A DNA stretch of 15,625 bases from Phormidesmis priestleyi (GCA_003242115.1 QBMP01000040.1:4834-20458); one strand, 5' to 3'. Positions 1 through 9,200 are shown, counted from the first letter of the stretch. Notes: a model not told the origin generated them from the letters alone. Program-made: numbers and translations.

Positions 1-2
1 GC

Positions 3-572
3 TGGGTGCTTCGCTATTGGCAGTTTGAAGTCGCAGGCGCAGTTTATTTGCTCTGGCTAGTGTACCAGCACTTCATGGGCGGCAGCGGTGAAGACGGCGA
101 ATCGGGCGGGCCAAAATTTGCCTCACTGTGGCAGGCGATTCCAACGATTGCCTTAACGGATCTGGCTTTTTCATTAGATAGTGTCACAACTGCGATCGCG
201 ATTTCTAAAGACGTCTTCATTGTTTTGCTAGGTGGCACCATCGGCATCATTGCCCTACGCCTCATGGCCGGACTTTTCATTCGCTGGCTAGAAATTTATG
301 TTCACCTCGAAGATGCAGGCTTCGTCACCGTTGCCTTTGTTGGGTTGCGCTTGCTAGTGAGAGTCATCAACCCTGACTGGGTGCCGCCTGAGTGGATAAT
401 GGTCACGCTGATTTTTAGCCTGTTTGCCTGGGGCTTCTCTAAAAAGGTGGGCAATGAACCCGAATCAACCGCAGCTATGATTCCAGATCTGTCTCATGAG
501 GTCATTGAGGTGGATACAGCGAAAGAGCCTTTAGTCGCAGCCGGAGAGGAAAAGCCCTCTGAGAGTTTGTAG
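3..572 (+). CDS. TerC family integral membrane protein, 5'-truncated
   Basis: This is the C-terminal part of a TerC-family membrane protein. The frame is already open at the window edge (TGG codon at 3-5), so the start lies upstream and the GTG at position 6 is internal. About four hydrophobic stretches are visible. Numbering from the GTG, residues 50-59 hold the family signature TDLAFSLDS, with acidic residues D52 and D58 inside a membrane segment; these are thought to take part in metal-ion handling. A Gly/Ser/Glu-rich hydrophilic loop (residues 25-37) precedes it, and a soluble acidic tail of roughly 40 residues ends the protein. TerC proteins are linked to tellurium resistance, manganese export and, in plastids, thylakoid membrane protein insertion; which applies here cannot be told. 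The gene converges on the next one with a 55-bp gap. Family assignment is firm, substrate unknown. Confidence 0.88.
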   Translation, partial: WVLRYWQFEVAGAVYLLWLVYQHFMGGSGEDGESGGPKFASLWQAIPTIALTDLAFSLDSVTTAIAISKDVFIVLLGGTIGIIALRLMAGLFIRWLEIYVHLEDAGFVTVAFVGLRLLVRVINPDWVPPEWIMVTLIFSLFAWGFSKKVGNEPESTAAMIPDLSHEVIEVDTAKEPLVAAGEEKPSESL

Positions 573-627
573 CGCGCGCGGGCTTCGGGGTTGCTGAAGT
601 ATTCTAAGTTGCGAGATCCAAACTGCC

Positions 628-1239
628 CTAAATTGCAAGATCCATTGTTCGCTGGCGAATAGCGAGTAAATTAGTCGTCAAGTTATGGCAAATGTGATGC
701 TCTATCAGCGCAGCAGGCATGGCTCTAGGGGGCTTAACGAGTAAGTCGTAAGACAGCTCAGTACCGCGCTGGTCTTCATCGGGCCGTAGCTTCCAAGCGC
801 CCTTAAACATCTTGAAGTCACCTTCTTTCATGTCAAAGCCGACTTCATGAGGGAACTGCTCGGTCATATCGAGCACGACTCTGGCACAAAATTTGAACTT
901 AAGAAAGCACTGCGTTCCCATTTGCTCTAAGCGAATGCGACCCTCTGAATTGGGGATTAGTTTGCTAGAAGTCAAGTTAGGCACAAAGTCAGCGAGGTGC
1001 TCATAGTCAGTAATGACTTTCCACACCAGATCAATGGGCTGAGGAATAAGCACCGAAGCCACAATCCGTCTTTCCTTTTCTGGCCGCCTTTCGGTGGCGA
1101 TCTTAACGGCGGTTGCAGAGTTATTCGAGGTAGAAGCGGATAGCTGTTGTGCTGTCTTTAGCTCAGCGGTCAATGCACCGTCTTGAAAGGTACGGTCTTG
1201 AGCAGATTGTTTTTTGGGAGATAGCATGTTGTGTATCAC
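628..1239 (-). CDS. SRPBCC (START/polyketide cyclase-like) family protein
   Basis: A 203-residue soluble protein with an SRPBCC ligand-binding fold (cyclase/dehydrase or COQ10-like group) from about residue 55 to the end. The typical opening is seen: a strand ending in IPQP, then DLVWKVITDYEHLADFVPNL (residues 70-89), followed by strands and a long C-terminal helix. Homologous proteins are common in cyanobacteria and chloroplasts and usually lack a known ligand. The first ~54 residues are Ser/Thr/Ala/Lys-rich and look disordered. The longest frame begins at a GTG (1239); an ATG four codons later (1227) is an equally plausible start, and neither has a strong Shine-Dalgarno sequence. No signal peptide is apparent. 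The gene stands alone, convergent with the TerC gene and divergent from the HerA-like gene. The fold is a confident call; the function is unknown. Confidence 0.82.
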   Translation of the reverse strand: MIHNMLSPKKQSAQDRTFQDGALTAELKTAQQLSASTSNNSATAVKIATERRPEKERRIVASVLIPQPIDLVWKVITDYEHLADFVPNLTSSKLIPNSEGRIRLEQMGTQCFLKFKFCARVVLDMTEQFPHEVGFDMKEGDFKMFKGAWKLRPDEDQRGTELSYDLLVKPPRAMPAALIEHHICHNLTTNLLAIRQRTMDLAI

Positions 1240-1545
1240 AGGCGTTTCCAGAAATCTTAAAGGCGACTTGATTGCTCTATTAGTATTCTCAGTGCGGTGC
1301 TAAAGAGCACTCAGTAATTTAGCGGGTTTATAGTTAGGTTTCAAGATGGCTGCTCTACAATTATCACTACCTTCAGCACCGCTTACCAAAGCTATCAACG
1401 CAAGGTAGTTAAATTATGCCAAGGACTTACTTTCACAGGTAATTAGACCTAATTTAGGATAGCAATATTTTTCCATAAAATAAATGGCGTCTGATGCGCT
1501 CCGTTGTGGGTAGTTGCGTGAGCCGTTGATGCGATGCAATAGTAA

Positions 1546-1570
1546 GTTTGTATGGGTAAACCGTACAAAC
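1546..1570 (+). promoter_or_regulatory. Inverted repeat upstream of the HerA-like gene
   Basis: GTTTGTATGG at 1546-1555 pairs with CCGTACAAAC at 1561-1570: ten base pairs with one T-G wobble (1553:1563) and a five-base loop. It ends 42 bp before the ATG and just upstream of the putative -10 box, where a repressor operator would sit. As DNA it is a near-perfect dyad. If transcription starts further upstream it would be an RNA hairpin with no T tract, so not a terminator. Its role is inferred from position only. Confidence 0.45.
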
Positions 1571-1582
1571 CCTTGCTAGAGC

Positions 1583-1591
1583 TGCTATAAA
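1583..1591 (+). promoter_or_regulatory. Putative extended -10 promoter for the HerA-like gene
   Basis: TGCTATAAA matches the extended -10 consensus TGnTATAAT at all positions but the last. No good -35 lies 17 bp upstream, as is usual for extended -10 promoters. A start site about 7 bp downstream would give a leader of only about 15 nt before the ATG at 1613, consistent with the lack of a Shine-Dalgarno sequence. Motif match only. Confidence 0.35.
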
Positions 1592-1612
1592 CATCAGTAA
1601 ACGTCTTTTGTC

Positions 1613-3319
1613 ATGGCTGCTATGGTTAATGCTTCCGCAAATACCCAATCCTGTGTGATTGGGACAGTGAAAGGGCCGGGAGAAAATGGCAACCAGTATC
1701 TATTCATTACGTCGGATAACCGTCAGGTTAAAATCGGTGAGTTTGTTTACTATCAGGTGCCTGCACCGGGGAGCCGCGCCGGGGAGAACTCGCTGAGGAT
1801 TTTAGGCAAAATTTCTGATCGGCGACTGAGCGATCATTTGCCTGATCGCATTTTTGCAGATACTGAAATCAGTCCGGAGGCGATCGCGGCTCTGATCGGC
1901 TTTTCTCACCCCAACCCCGAAATCTACGAAGTTACCGTCGATGTCATCGGCTACTTTGACTCCGCATTAGGCTTCATCAACCCCCGATTAACGCCAGATC
2001 CGGGCGCAAAGGTTTCGATTGTAGACGACGAAACCCTGCTGAATGTGATCAATAAGAAGCAGCCCGGTGAAATTGGCTCTGCGCATGTGGGTTCGCTGCT
2101 GCTACGCCCCAATGGTGCAGTGCCAGTAGCGTTGGATGTAAAGGAGCTGGTCAGTACTCACATGGCCATTTTAGCCGGGACAGGCTCTGGTAAAAGCTAC
2201 ACAGCTGGGGTATTGATTGAAGAGTTTTTACAGCCCTATAACCGAGCAGCGGTGCTGATTTTCGATCCTCACGGCGAGTACGGAACGCTGAGCGAAATGC
2301 GAGGGCATCCCAAGTTTCAAGGCGAAGATGGCTATGCGCCAGATGTGCGGATTTTGACGCCGAATGATATTACGATTCGGATTTCATCGCTGGATTATTA
2401 CGATGTGCTGACGCTGCTGCCGGAAATGAGCGATCGCCAGCAGTCTATCCTCAACAAAGCCTTTAGAATTCTGCATCGTCACAAGCGCGGCGAATACCGC
2501 TGGAACGTGGATGATCTTATTGCTGCGGTAAATGAAGCGGATACGGCTGAAGATGACGAAGGCAACCTCAAGATTGGCTCCTCCGCACCGGCCATTTCTT
2601 GGAAGCTAGAGCGATTTGCCAACTCGCCATACTTTCACCAAACCAATCACCTGGCCCCCAAAGACCTGTTTGTGCCGGGGCGCGTGACGGTGCTGCAAAT
2701 GAATGAAATCAGCCAGGAAGAGCAGCAGGTAATCTGCGCGGCGGTGCTTCGGCAGAGCTACTTAGCGCGGATTAATACCGAAAAAGACAAAATCAGTGAG
2801 GGCGATGAAAATTATTTGCCCTATCCCGTATTTACGCTCGTCGAAGAAGCCCATCGGTTTGCACCCGCTAGCGAACCCTCCCGCTGCAAAGCGATTTTGC
2901 GCACTATTTTGAGTGAGGGCCGCAAATTTGGCTTAGGCGTGGGGCTAATTACCCAGCGACCGGGCAAGCTCGACTCGGATGTGCTTAGCCAGTGTATGAG
3001 CCAGTTTCTGATGCGGATTGTCAATCCGGTCGATCAAGAAAGCCTCAAGTACGGGGTAGAAGCCGCTGGGCGAGATCTTTTAAAAGAGCTGCCATCACTG
3101 ACCAAAGGGCAGGTAATTATTTCGGGAGCCTGTGTGAATACGCCTGTGCTCTGTCAGGTTCGGCAGCGCCTCACTAAGCACGGCGGTGAAACGCTGAATG
3201 CGCCTAGTGAGTGGCAAAAGCACTTCCAGCCAGCTCGGGTGCGATCGCAAACCATTGATCGCGCGCCGGTTGCCGCCAAAGCCAAGACCAAAATCCTACG
3301 CGGCATTAGCCTCGAATAA
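1613..3319 (+). CDS. HerA-like ATP-binding protein (DUF87 family)
   Basis: A 568-residue soluble ATPase of the HerA/FtsK superfamily. The first ~110 residues fit the HAS-barrel that precedes the motor domain in HerA. The Walker A motif GTGSGKS is at residues 189-195 and the Walker B-type motif FTLVEEAH, with the acidic pair E411-E412, at 407-414. Downstream a GRKFGLGVG stretch and an ITQRPG motif carry the conserved basic and sensor-like residues of the family. Archaeal HerA is a hexameric translocase that works with the NurA nuclease in DNA-end processing; bacterial relatives are diverse. No nurA-like or other nuclease gene is adjacent, so the partner is unknown. The ATG at 1613 is used; a second in-frame ATG three codons later is possible. 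A dyad and an extended -10 lie just upstream. Family confident, biological role not. Confidence 0.88.
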   Translation: MAAMVNASANTQSCVIGTVKGPGENGNQYLFITSDNRQVKIGEFVYYQVPAPGSRAGENSLRILGKISDRRLSDHLPDRIFADTEISPEAIAALIGFSHPNPEIYEVTVDVIGYFDSALGFINPRLTPDPGAKVSIVDDETLLNVINKKQPGEIGSAHVGSLLLRPNGAVPVALDVKELVSTHMAILAGTGSGKSYTAGVLIEEFLQPYNRAAVLIFDPHGEYGTLSEMRGHPKFQGEDGYAPDVRILTPNDITIRISSLDYYDVLTLLPEMSDRQQSILNKAFRILHRHKRGEYRWNVDDLIAAVNEADTAEDDEGNLKIGSSAPAISWKLERFANSPYFHQTNHLAPKDLFVPGRVTVLQMNEISQEEQQVICAAVLRQSYLARINTEKDKISEGDENYLPYPVFTLVEEAHRFAPASEPSRCKAILRTILSEGRKFGLGVGLITQRPGKLDSDVLSQCMSQFLMRIVNPVDQESLKYGVEAAGRDLLKELPSLTKGQVIISGACVNTPVLCQVRQRLTKHGGETLNAPSEWQKHFQPARVRSQTIDRAPVAAKAKTKILRGISLE

Positions 3320-3325
3320 GCGATC

Positions 3326-3352
3326 GCTCAGTTCGCTCAGGTCGCCCAGTTC
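3326..3352. repeat. 9-bp tandem repeat, three copies
   Basis: GCTCAGTTC, GCTCAGGTC and GCCCAGTTC follow each other directly, with a decayed fourth unit (ATTCAATGC) after them. The array fills most of the 47-bp gap between the convergent HerA-like gene and surE, and overlaps the end of a HIP1 octamer (3320-3327). A second array with the same 9-bp period is at 5522-5557. Confidence 0.7.
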
Positions 3353-3366
3353 ATTCAATGCGCCTA

Positions 3367-4209
3367 CTAAACCAAATTAACCGCTTGCCACGCCTCGATA
3401 AAATTCAAAGCGGCATAGGCCGTAAGGTTTGACTGTAGCGGCGTCACCGTGATGTAGTTTGCTTTAATCGCTTTGACATCGGTCATAAACTGATTGCTCA
3501 GGGCTGACAGCGCTTTATCGAGATCGGCCTGATCGTCTCCTGAGGAGACATCGAGTTCGACCTCGCCTTCTTCCATGACCTCGCCAGCCAGCCAGTAATA
3601 AATTTTGCCCCGAGGATCGACCCGCTTTTCAAACTGATCGAAATAGCGCCGAATGCCCTGACGAGCAATCACAGCGCCTTTAATCGCGTCAGCGGGCACA
3701 GGCGGCACGTTCACGTTAAGTAACACTGGCAGATCTAAGGGGTTCTTTTCTAACTGTGAAACCAGCTTGACCGCAAAATCAGCAGCCGGTTGAAATTCTT
3801 TGCAAGCGAAGCTGGTAAGGCTGATAGCGATCGCCGAAATCCCCTCCAACACGCCCTCCATCGCCGCTGATACCGTACCCGAATACAGCACATCCGTACC
3901 CAAATTAGCGCCGTGATTAATCCCCGACACCACAAAATCAGGCGCAGCCGGTAAAATCGCATCCAACGCCAGCTTCACACAGTCAGAAGGCGTACCCGAA
4001 CAGGCCCAAGCCGTCACCCCAGAGGCAAACACATCCTCTATTTGGTTCACTCGCAACGGCCTGTGCAGAGTCAGGCCATGTCCCGTCGCCGAGCGCTCCC
4101 GATCAGGGCACACCACCGTCACCTGATGGCCATCGGCAGCTAAAGCATTCGCTAGCGCCCGAATCCCTAGCGCAAAAACGCCATCATCATTACTCACCAG
4201 TATATTCAT
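3367..4209 (-). CDS. surE: 5'/3'-nucleotidase SurE
   Basis: SurE, a metal-dependent acid phosphatase that removes phosphate from nucleoside 5'- or 3'-monophosphates, probably in nucleotide-pool upkeep and survival under stress. The N-terminus has the signature ILVSNDDG with metal ligands D8 and D9. S40 in PDRERSATG and N98 in [10 protein letters not shown] complete the usual metal site, and the [12 protein letters not shown] segment (71-82) is also typical. At 280 residues it is slightly longer than the usual 250-270, with the extra length at the C-terminus. It starts with ATG and reads away from pheS, sharing a 154-bp divergent region; its end meets the HerA-like gene almost directly. No signal peptide; cytoplasmic. 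Confidence 0.97.
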   Translation of the reverse strand: MNILVSNDDGVFALGIRALANALAADGHQVTVVCPDRERSATGHGLTLHRPLRVNQIEDVFASGVTAWACSGTPSDCVKLALDAILPAAPDFVVSGINHGANLGTDVLYSGTVSAAMEGVLEGISAIAISLTSFACKEFQPAADFAVKLVSQLEKNPLDLPVLLNVNVPPVPADAIKGAVIARQGIRRYFDQFEKRVDPRGKIYYWLAGEVMEEGEVELDVSSGDDQADLDKALSALSNQFMTDVKAIKANYITVTPLQSNLTAYAALNFIEAWQAVNLV

Positions 4210-4276
4210 TCAAATCCAGCCCATCAGACCTTATTAGTCTTCCCTGGCAGGTTACCATAGACTAATTTGAGAATTC

Positions 4277-4346
4277 TTCTAAGCCTTGCTTCTAAGCCTT
4301 AATTAAAAACCTCAAGCCAAACTCAAACCAAACTCAAATAAGCCTT
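4277..4346. repeat. Direct repeats in the surE-pheS divergent region
   Basis: TAAGCCTT occurs three times (4280-4287, 4293-4300, 4339-4346); the first two sit inside an 11-bp repeat TTCTAAGCCTT 13 bp apart. Between them CCAAACTCAAA is perfectly duplicated in tandem (4317-4327, 4328-4338). The cluster ends 17 bp before the pheS ATG, so it lies in the pheS promoter or leader. It could be operator sites or simple slippage products. Confidence 0.6.
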
Positions 4347-4363
4347 AAGCACTCACCCGTACC

Positions 4364-5359
4364 ATGTCATTATCCGAAATCGAAGCTCAGCTTAGCGAAG
4401 TTCAGCAGCGGGCGATCGCCGATATCAGCGCTGCCGCCACTCTCGATGAACTCGATCAGGTGCGAGTCAAATATCTTGGCAAAAAAGGCGATCTTTCCAA
4501 GGTATTGGGCGGCATGGGCAAGCTTTCCGCCGAAGAGCGGCCCCAAGTCGGCGCGTTAGCCAACCAAGCCAAAACAGCCCTACAATCGCGGCTAGAGCAG
4601 TGCAAAACTGACTTGCAATCTGCTCAAATTCAAGCGCAGCTAGCCGCCGAAACCATTGATGTGACCATGCCAGGGGTGTACCAGCCACAAGGACGCATCC
4701 ACCCCATCAACAGCATCATCGATCAAATCACCGACATCTTTGTTGGGCTGGGCTACACCGTTGCTCAAAGCCAAGAAATTGAAAGCGATTACTATAACTT
4801 TGAAGCCCTGAACTTTTTGCCCGACCACCCCGCCCGCGACATGCAAGACACCCTGTACTTGCCCGGTGGTCAGCTCATGCGCACCCACACCTCCAATACC
4901 CAAATTCGCTACATGGAAAACCACCAGCCGCCGATGCGAGTGCTCGCCTCTGGCCGCTGCTATCGGCGTGACACTGTAGATGCCACCCACGCCGCCGTAT
5001 TTCATCAAATCGAATTTTTCGCAGTCGATAAAGACATTACCTTCACCGACTTGCGCGGTACCGTTCAGCTCTTTTTAAATGCGCTGTTTGGCGATATTGA
5101 AGTGCGCTTTCGGCCCAGCTACTTTCCGTTTACGGAGCCTTCCGCTGAGGTAGACGTGCGCTGGCAAGGCCAATGGCTAGAGGTCATGGGCTGCGGCATG
5201 GTCGATCCTAACGTCCTCAAAGCCGTCGGCTGCGATCCTGAAGTGTATTCAGGGTTTGCGGCTGGCCTTGGCGTAGAGCGACTAGCAATGGTACAGAGCA
5301 AAATTGACGATATTCGGCGGCTCTACAGCAGCGATTTGAGATTTTTAAGGCAGTTTTAG
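4364..5359 (+). CDS. pheS: Phenylalanine--tRNA ligase alpha subunit
   Basis: PheS, the catalytic subunit of the alpha2-beta2 phenylalanyl-tRNA synthetase, which charges tRNA-Phe with phenylalanine using ATP. Its 331 residues match the bacterial length. Residues 1-90 form the helical tRNA-contacting coiled coil; the class II catalytic domain follows. Motif 2 is seen as GRCYRRD (197-203) followed by [12 protein letters not shown], and motif 3 as GLGVER (301-306) followed by DDIRRLY near the C-terminus. The partner pheT is not in the window, and the two subunit genes are commonly unlinked in cyanobacteria. The ATG at 4364 has no Shine-Dalgarno sequence and is preceded by the repeat-rich surE-pheS region. 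Identification is secure. Confidence 0.97.
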   Translation: MSLSEIEAQLSEVQQRAIADISAAATLDELDQVRVKYLGKKGDLSKVLGGMGKLSAEERPQVGALANQAKTALQSRLEQCKTDLQSAQIQAQLAAETIDVTMPGVYQPQGRIHPINSIIDQITDIFVGLGYTVAQSQEIESDYYNFEALNFLPDHPARDMQDTLYLPGGQLMRTHTSNTQIRYMENHQPPMRVLASGRCYRRDTVDATHAAVFHQIEFFAVDKDITFTDLRGTVQLFLNALFGDIEVRFRPSYFPFTEPSAEVDVRWQGQWLEVMGCGMVDPNVLKAVGCDPEVYSGFAAGLGVERLAMVQSKIDDIRRLYSSDLRFLRQF

Positions 5360-5401
5360 GCTGTGAGTGCCGCTAGCTGCTGTTGGGCTTAAATATCTTG
5401 A

Positions 5402-5421
5402 AGATCTTGCTGAAGATTTTT
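5402..5421 (+). terminator. Possible weak intrinsic terminator after pheS
   Basis: AGATCTT (5402-5408) can pair with AAGATTT (5413-5419), one G-T wobble, around the loop GCTG, and the stem runs into a five-T tract. It starts 42 bp after the pheS stop in the gap before the convergent chemotaxis cluster. The stem is AT-rich and weak, so confidence is modest. Confidence 0.35.
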
Positions 5422-5521
5422 AGGCATACATTTCTTCTTGCCGAGTCTGTTCGTTTTCAGAATTTATCGGCAAATCTAGCTCAAAAAGTCGGTATCGCTT
5501 GGCTCAGGCTCGGTATTTTGA

Positions 5522-5557
5522 GAGTGCTAAGAGTTCTAGGAGTCCTGGGAGTGCTGA
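5522..5557. repeat. 9-bp tandem repeat, four copies, across a stop codon
   Basis: Four imperfect units (GAGTGCTAA, GAGTTCTAG, GAGTCCTGG, GAGTGCTGA) in direct tandem. The array covers the stop codon (5536-5538) and last seven codons of the minus-strand CheW gene, so unit gain or loss would change the C-terminus or the stop context. Confidence 0.75.
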
Positions 5558-6216
5558 GGCATGAGTAGTACTGACAGATCTAAAAGTAGGAGGGTGTGGC
5601 GATCGCGCCCCAAATCATACGTCACCACATGCGAAACCCATTTCAGCGTCCGAGAAAGCCGCTTTTCTGCTGGCACTGGCTTGAGCGCATAGTCTGGAAT
5701 ATCCATCAGATCAGGCGGCTCATGTACCGCAATGCCTAAAAGATCTTGATCGGCATTCTGCAAGACCATCAAAAAAGGAGGATTTTTCGAGGGTAGCGCT
5801 TCTGCTTTGGAAGTTGCTTTATTTAGTCCTTTTAGCTTCGCGAGGCTACTGGAGGCAGAAGCGCTTTTAGATACAGGAACACTTTCAATAGCTTTGGAGC
5901 CTTTAGCCACAGTACCGATGCCTTGGACGGTATCTAAAGCCAACAATTGAGGCAGATCTAGAATCTGAATGCTGTACTGTTCTAACTGCACTAACCCCAA
6001 GCTGATCAGCCCACCTTGCTGAGGCGAAGGTGTCGCCACAACTTTTAAAATTTTTTCACTGGGTAAAGCAAACAAATAATCTGTGAGCTTGAACGTGATG
6101 TATTTGGTCACCTCGGCAATCGGTTCAATTGTTTTGCCAGTGGCTGTCTGAGTCTTTATTTGGGACTTTATTTGGGACTTTGCTGAAGTCATCACCGGAT
6201 TCAATACGCTATTCAT
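5536..6216 (-). CDS. CheW-like coupling protein, last gene of the phototaxis cluster
   Basis: A 226-residue protein with a CheW domain split by a low-complexity insert. The first half of the domain (about 37-94) starts KYITFKLTDYLFALP and ends ILDLPQLLAL; the second half (about 146-226) runs from FLMVLQNADQDLLGIAV to LLLLDLSVLL. Between them lie about 50 Ser/Ala/Lys-rich residues (95-144) that look disordered. CheW domains link chemoreceptors to CheA, so this is probably a second adaptor for the PixJ-PixL complex besides PixI. Its start overlaps the end of pixL by 8 bp, with a good Shine-Dalgarno sequence inside pixL, implying coupled translation. A 12-bp tandem duplication encodes the N-terminal SQIK-SQIK repeat, and a 9-bp array covers its stop. 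Divergent CheW genes are common in cyanobacterial chemotaxis operons. Confidence 0.85.
   Translation of the reverse strand: MNSVLNPVMTSAKSQIKSQIKTQTATGKTIEPIAEVTKYITFKLTDYLFALPSEKILKVVATPSPQQGGLISLGLVQLEQYSIQILDLPQLLALDTVQGIGTVAKGSKAIESVPVSKSASASSSLAKLKGLNKATSKAEALPSKNPPFLMVLQNADQDLLGIAVHEPPDLMDIPDYALKPVPAEKRLSRTLKWVSHVVTYDLGRDRHTLLLLDLSVLLMPQHSQDS
6154..6177 (-). repeat. 12-bp perfect tandem duplication inside the cheW gene
   Basis: CTTTATTTGGGA occurs twice in direct contact (6154-6165, 6166-6177). In frame it encodes the repeated SQIK of the CheW N-terminal tail (residues 14-21), before the folded domain. In-frame duplication by slippage is the simple explanation. Confidence 0.7.
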
Positions 6217-9200
6217 GAGAGTCTCCTACGAGGCTGGGCTGCTGAGTTTTGTCCTCATTTTTTTCCTCAATGGCGTCTGCCACTGTTTTGAGGAGCTGAG
6301 GGGTGAGATAGGGCTTGGTGAGATAGGTGGTTGCGCCCAGTTCCTTCGTGAGGAAACGGTGCTTGCTGCCTGCGCGTGACGTTAGCATAATGGTCGGAAT
6401 CGCCGCGATTTCTGGCATTTGCTGGCGCGCCTTAAGGAACTCAAAGCCATTCATTCCAGGCATTTCGATATCGCATAAAATTGCCTGCACATCTGGATAG
6501 CGCTGCAATTGCTGTAGCGCTTCAGCCCCGTCTCGCGCTTGAATAACCTGGTAGTCAGCTTTCTGTAGCGCCTCAGTTAAGGCGTTGCGCACCGTAATCG
6601 AATCATCCACCGTCAAAATTAGCTTTTTAATAAAGGCGGGCTCACTTTTAGCCGGGTTCAGCCGAGTCGGGCTAGGGGCGGTGACATCATCGCTCACACT
6701 GATATCAATACTGCCTTGGTTGCGCTGGTCTAGCACAATTTTGGCCAGCATCACACCATCGAGGACCAGCGTCAGTTGCCCATCAGGCAGAATGCTGCTG
6801 CCGTAAAGATAGGCCGGTGGCACGATGGTTTCGCCTAAAGAGCTAATCACCAGCTCTTGCTCACCTAGTAACTGATCAACCTCGATTCCGACCAAAGTGC
6901 CTTGATGATTGAGCAAAATTACGGGATTAGAAACCGCCAACCGAATGTCGCTATGGGTTCCTGTTAGCCTATGGTTGGGCATGGGTGAAGCATATTGCAA
7001 GACTTCAGCCAACGCATTAACAGGCAGCAAGTACTCTTCTCCATTGGCCTGCCAGGTCAGCATTTTACCACCGTCCCAGACTTTTACCTGCGCGGCTGTT
7101 GGCATCAAAATATGCTCAATGGCGTCGGCAATGAGCGCATAGATGCGGCCTTGGGCTTGGCACAGTAGCAGCTTGGCAATCGTCAAACTAGAGGGAATTT
7201 GCAGGCTAAAGCAGGTGCCCGTGCCCGGTGCGTAGCTGACTGACACCCAGCCTTGGAGCGATCGCACCTGCGCTCTAACCGCATCAAGCCCGACGCCTCT
7301 ACCCGAAAGATCATCAACTTCACTCGCCGTCGAAAATCCAGCCTCAAAAAGCAAATCAACGATTTGATCAGGGTTAAGCTGAGCTGCTTCTTCGGCTGTA
7401 ATGAATTGGCTTTCGACCGCTTTACTGCGAATCATCTCTAGGTTTAGGCCCAGGCCATCATCTTTGACATTGATCACTAAGTGACGCCCTCGCTGCAGGG
7501 CTTCAATCGTAATGATGCCTTGCGCAGACTTGTTTTGCTGTAGTCTGCTTTCAGCCGACTCAATGCCGTGGTCAAACGCATTCCGCACCAAGTGCAGCAG
7601 CGGATCGTAAAGCTTGTCGGCAATGACTTTATCGACCAGCACATCTTCACCTACCAAAACCAGTTCAACCGGCTTGTTATGCTGTATCTGTAGTCTTGAC
7701 AAGGCCGACGGGAACCGCTGAAAGATTTTTTCTAAGGGCAGCATCCTCGCAGACAGCAGCGTCTCACGAGTATTGGCAAGTAGGCGTTTCTGTTTTTCTA
7801 GCTCTTGAGCCGAGCGTCTCACAAACAAATCGATCGCTTCAGCACTTTCTGACTGCTGAACAGTTTCTTCCAAAAATGACTGAGCCAGCAATTGAACATC
7901 GCTGTACTGATCCAATTCTAAGGAGTCAAAGTGGGTATAGGCGCTGTGGGTAGACGCAGAAGCGGTGGATAAAGGAGTTTGCGGCTGATTTTTTTGACTG
8001 CTGTGGCCAATCGGGCTTTCATTTCTCTGGCGATTGAGCTGCTGCTGCTGTTGAGCAATCCGGCTCAACAGTTTTTTGACTAAAGCGGCAAGCTGCTCGT
8101 TGTAAAGCGCCTGTCGGTTTTGGTGGGTGAGCAGTTCTCCCATCGCCTGACTGAGCTGATCTAAATGATCGACGCTCATGCGAATAGTGGCATTGTTCTG
8201 AGGACGAAGCGGTACACTAGGCGGCTCTATTGTGGGCAATAGCGCTGAACCTGCTGACGGATCGGCGCTGCTAGAATCAATTGCGAAAGCATTCAGATCT
8301 AAAGGAGTCAATTCAGCAAGATCGATACTGTCTGAATCAAAATCAGCTTCAGATATGAGCTGAGCAAAGGGTAGATTGATCTCAGAAAGACTCGAAGGCA
8401 CCAAATCAAATAGCGCTAGATCGGCAGGTTCGTCGCCTTCAGCGGCATAGTCAGTAAAGTTTGCAGGTACGGAAGGTGTCGTTGAGCCGTTGAGCTTGGC
8501 GGCATTCTTGCCCTGCTCAGCGTGATTTGGGTCGCGAGAGGTTGGGTTCGAGCCACCGATGGGTTTAGATAGCGCTGTCCACAGTCGTTTGAGCCAGCTA
8601 GCTTTTGCAGGCATGGATGCGGCTGAGCGCGATCGCCGAGCCCGAGTTTTTGCTTTAATCTTCTCCTGACGCTGCGCTTGACGTTTCGATGACTGGTGGG
8701 TCAGCTGGGATGACATTGATTGAGTGGGCGGCTCAGCGTTTGTGGCGGCATTTGTGGCGGCGTTTGTAGCAGCAACGGCTGTCGGCGCTGGCAGCGGTGG
8801 CGCTAGCTCGCCGCAGAACGCTCTAAGGGCAGATGAAGGAGTGCCGCCTTGCAGGCGATCGCCTGCCAACACCTGCGCTTGAGCCGCCTTGTAATCCGCT
8901 AACGCCACCGCAGCGATTTCTAAAATTTTATCGGGGCTTTGCGCTAGGGCAATTAGCGTCGTTTCAGCAATTGAGCCAAATCCAGGCAAGTCAAGCGATT
9001 CAGCTAGGCCAATAAAGACTTCCATTTGGGTTTCGAGTAAATCGATCACCTCTTCTGGATCGCCTTCTGCCAAAGCGCCTGCTAGCGCGTCTATCCGCTG
9101 GGCAACCCCGACTTCAAAAATAGATTTGGTCATGTCAAAGCCCAGCTCGCTGGAGGTTGGCAAATGACCGCCCTGACCGAAGCGATCGCCCAGCATAGTT

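Larger units (their letters stand above)
1240..1612. other. 373-bp divergent intergenic region
   Basis: Non-coding region between the SRPBCC gene (-) and the HerA-like gene (+), AT-richer than its flanks. It holds a small GTGCT/AGCAC hairpin at 1297-1310, a longer hairpin at 1546-1570 and a promoter-like extended -10 at 1583-1591, the last two described separately. Reading frames across it are short and have no recognisable product. I see no tRNA, riboswitch or mobile-element end in it. Confidence 0.6.

Noticed and set aside
1454..1648. Minus-strand 64-codon frame in the region before the HerA-like gene
   Set aside because: It overlaps the HerA start and the promoter-like region, has no family likeness and biased composition.
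1613..3319. HerA-like ATPase as part of an antiphage defence island
   Set aside because: Neighbours are housekeeping genes, and no nuclease, Sir2, methylase or mobile element is present.
5383..5568. Small plus-strand frame of 61 codons after pheS ending in an LRVLGV-type repeat
   Set aside because: The repeated peptide comes from the 9-bp DNA array, the frame overlaps the cheW end on the other strand, and it has no recognisable domain or start signal.
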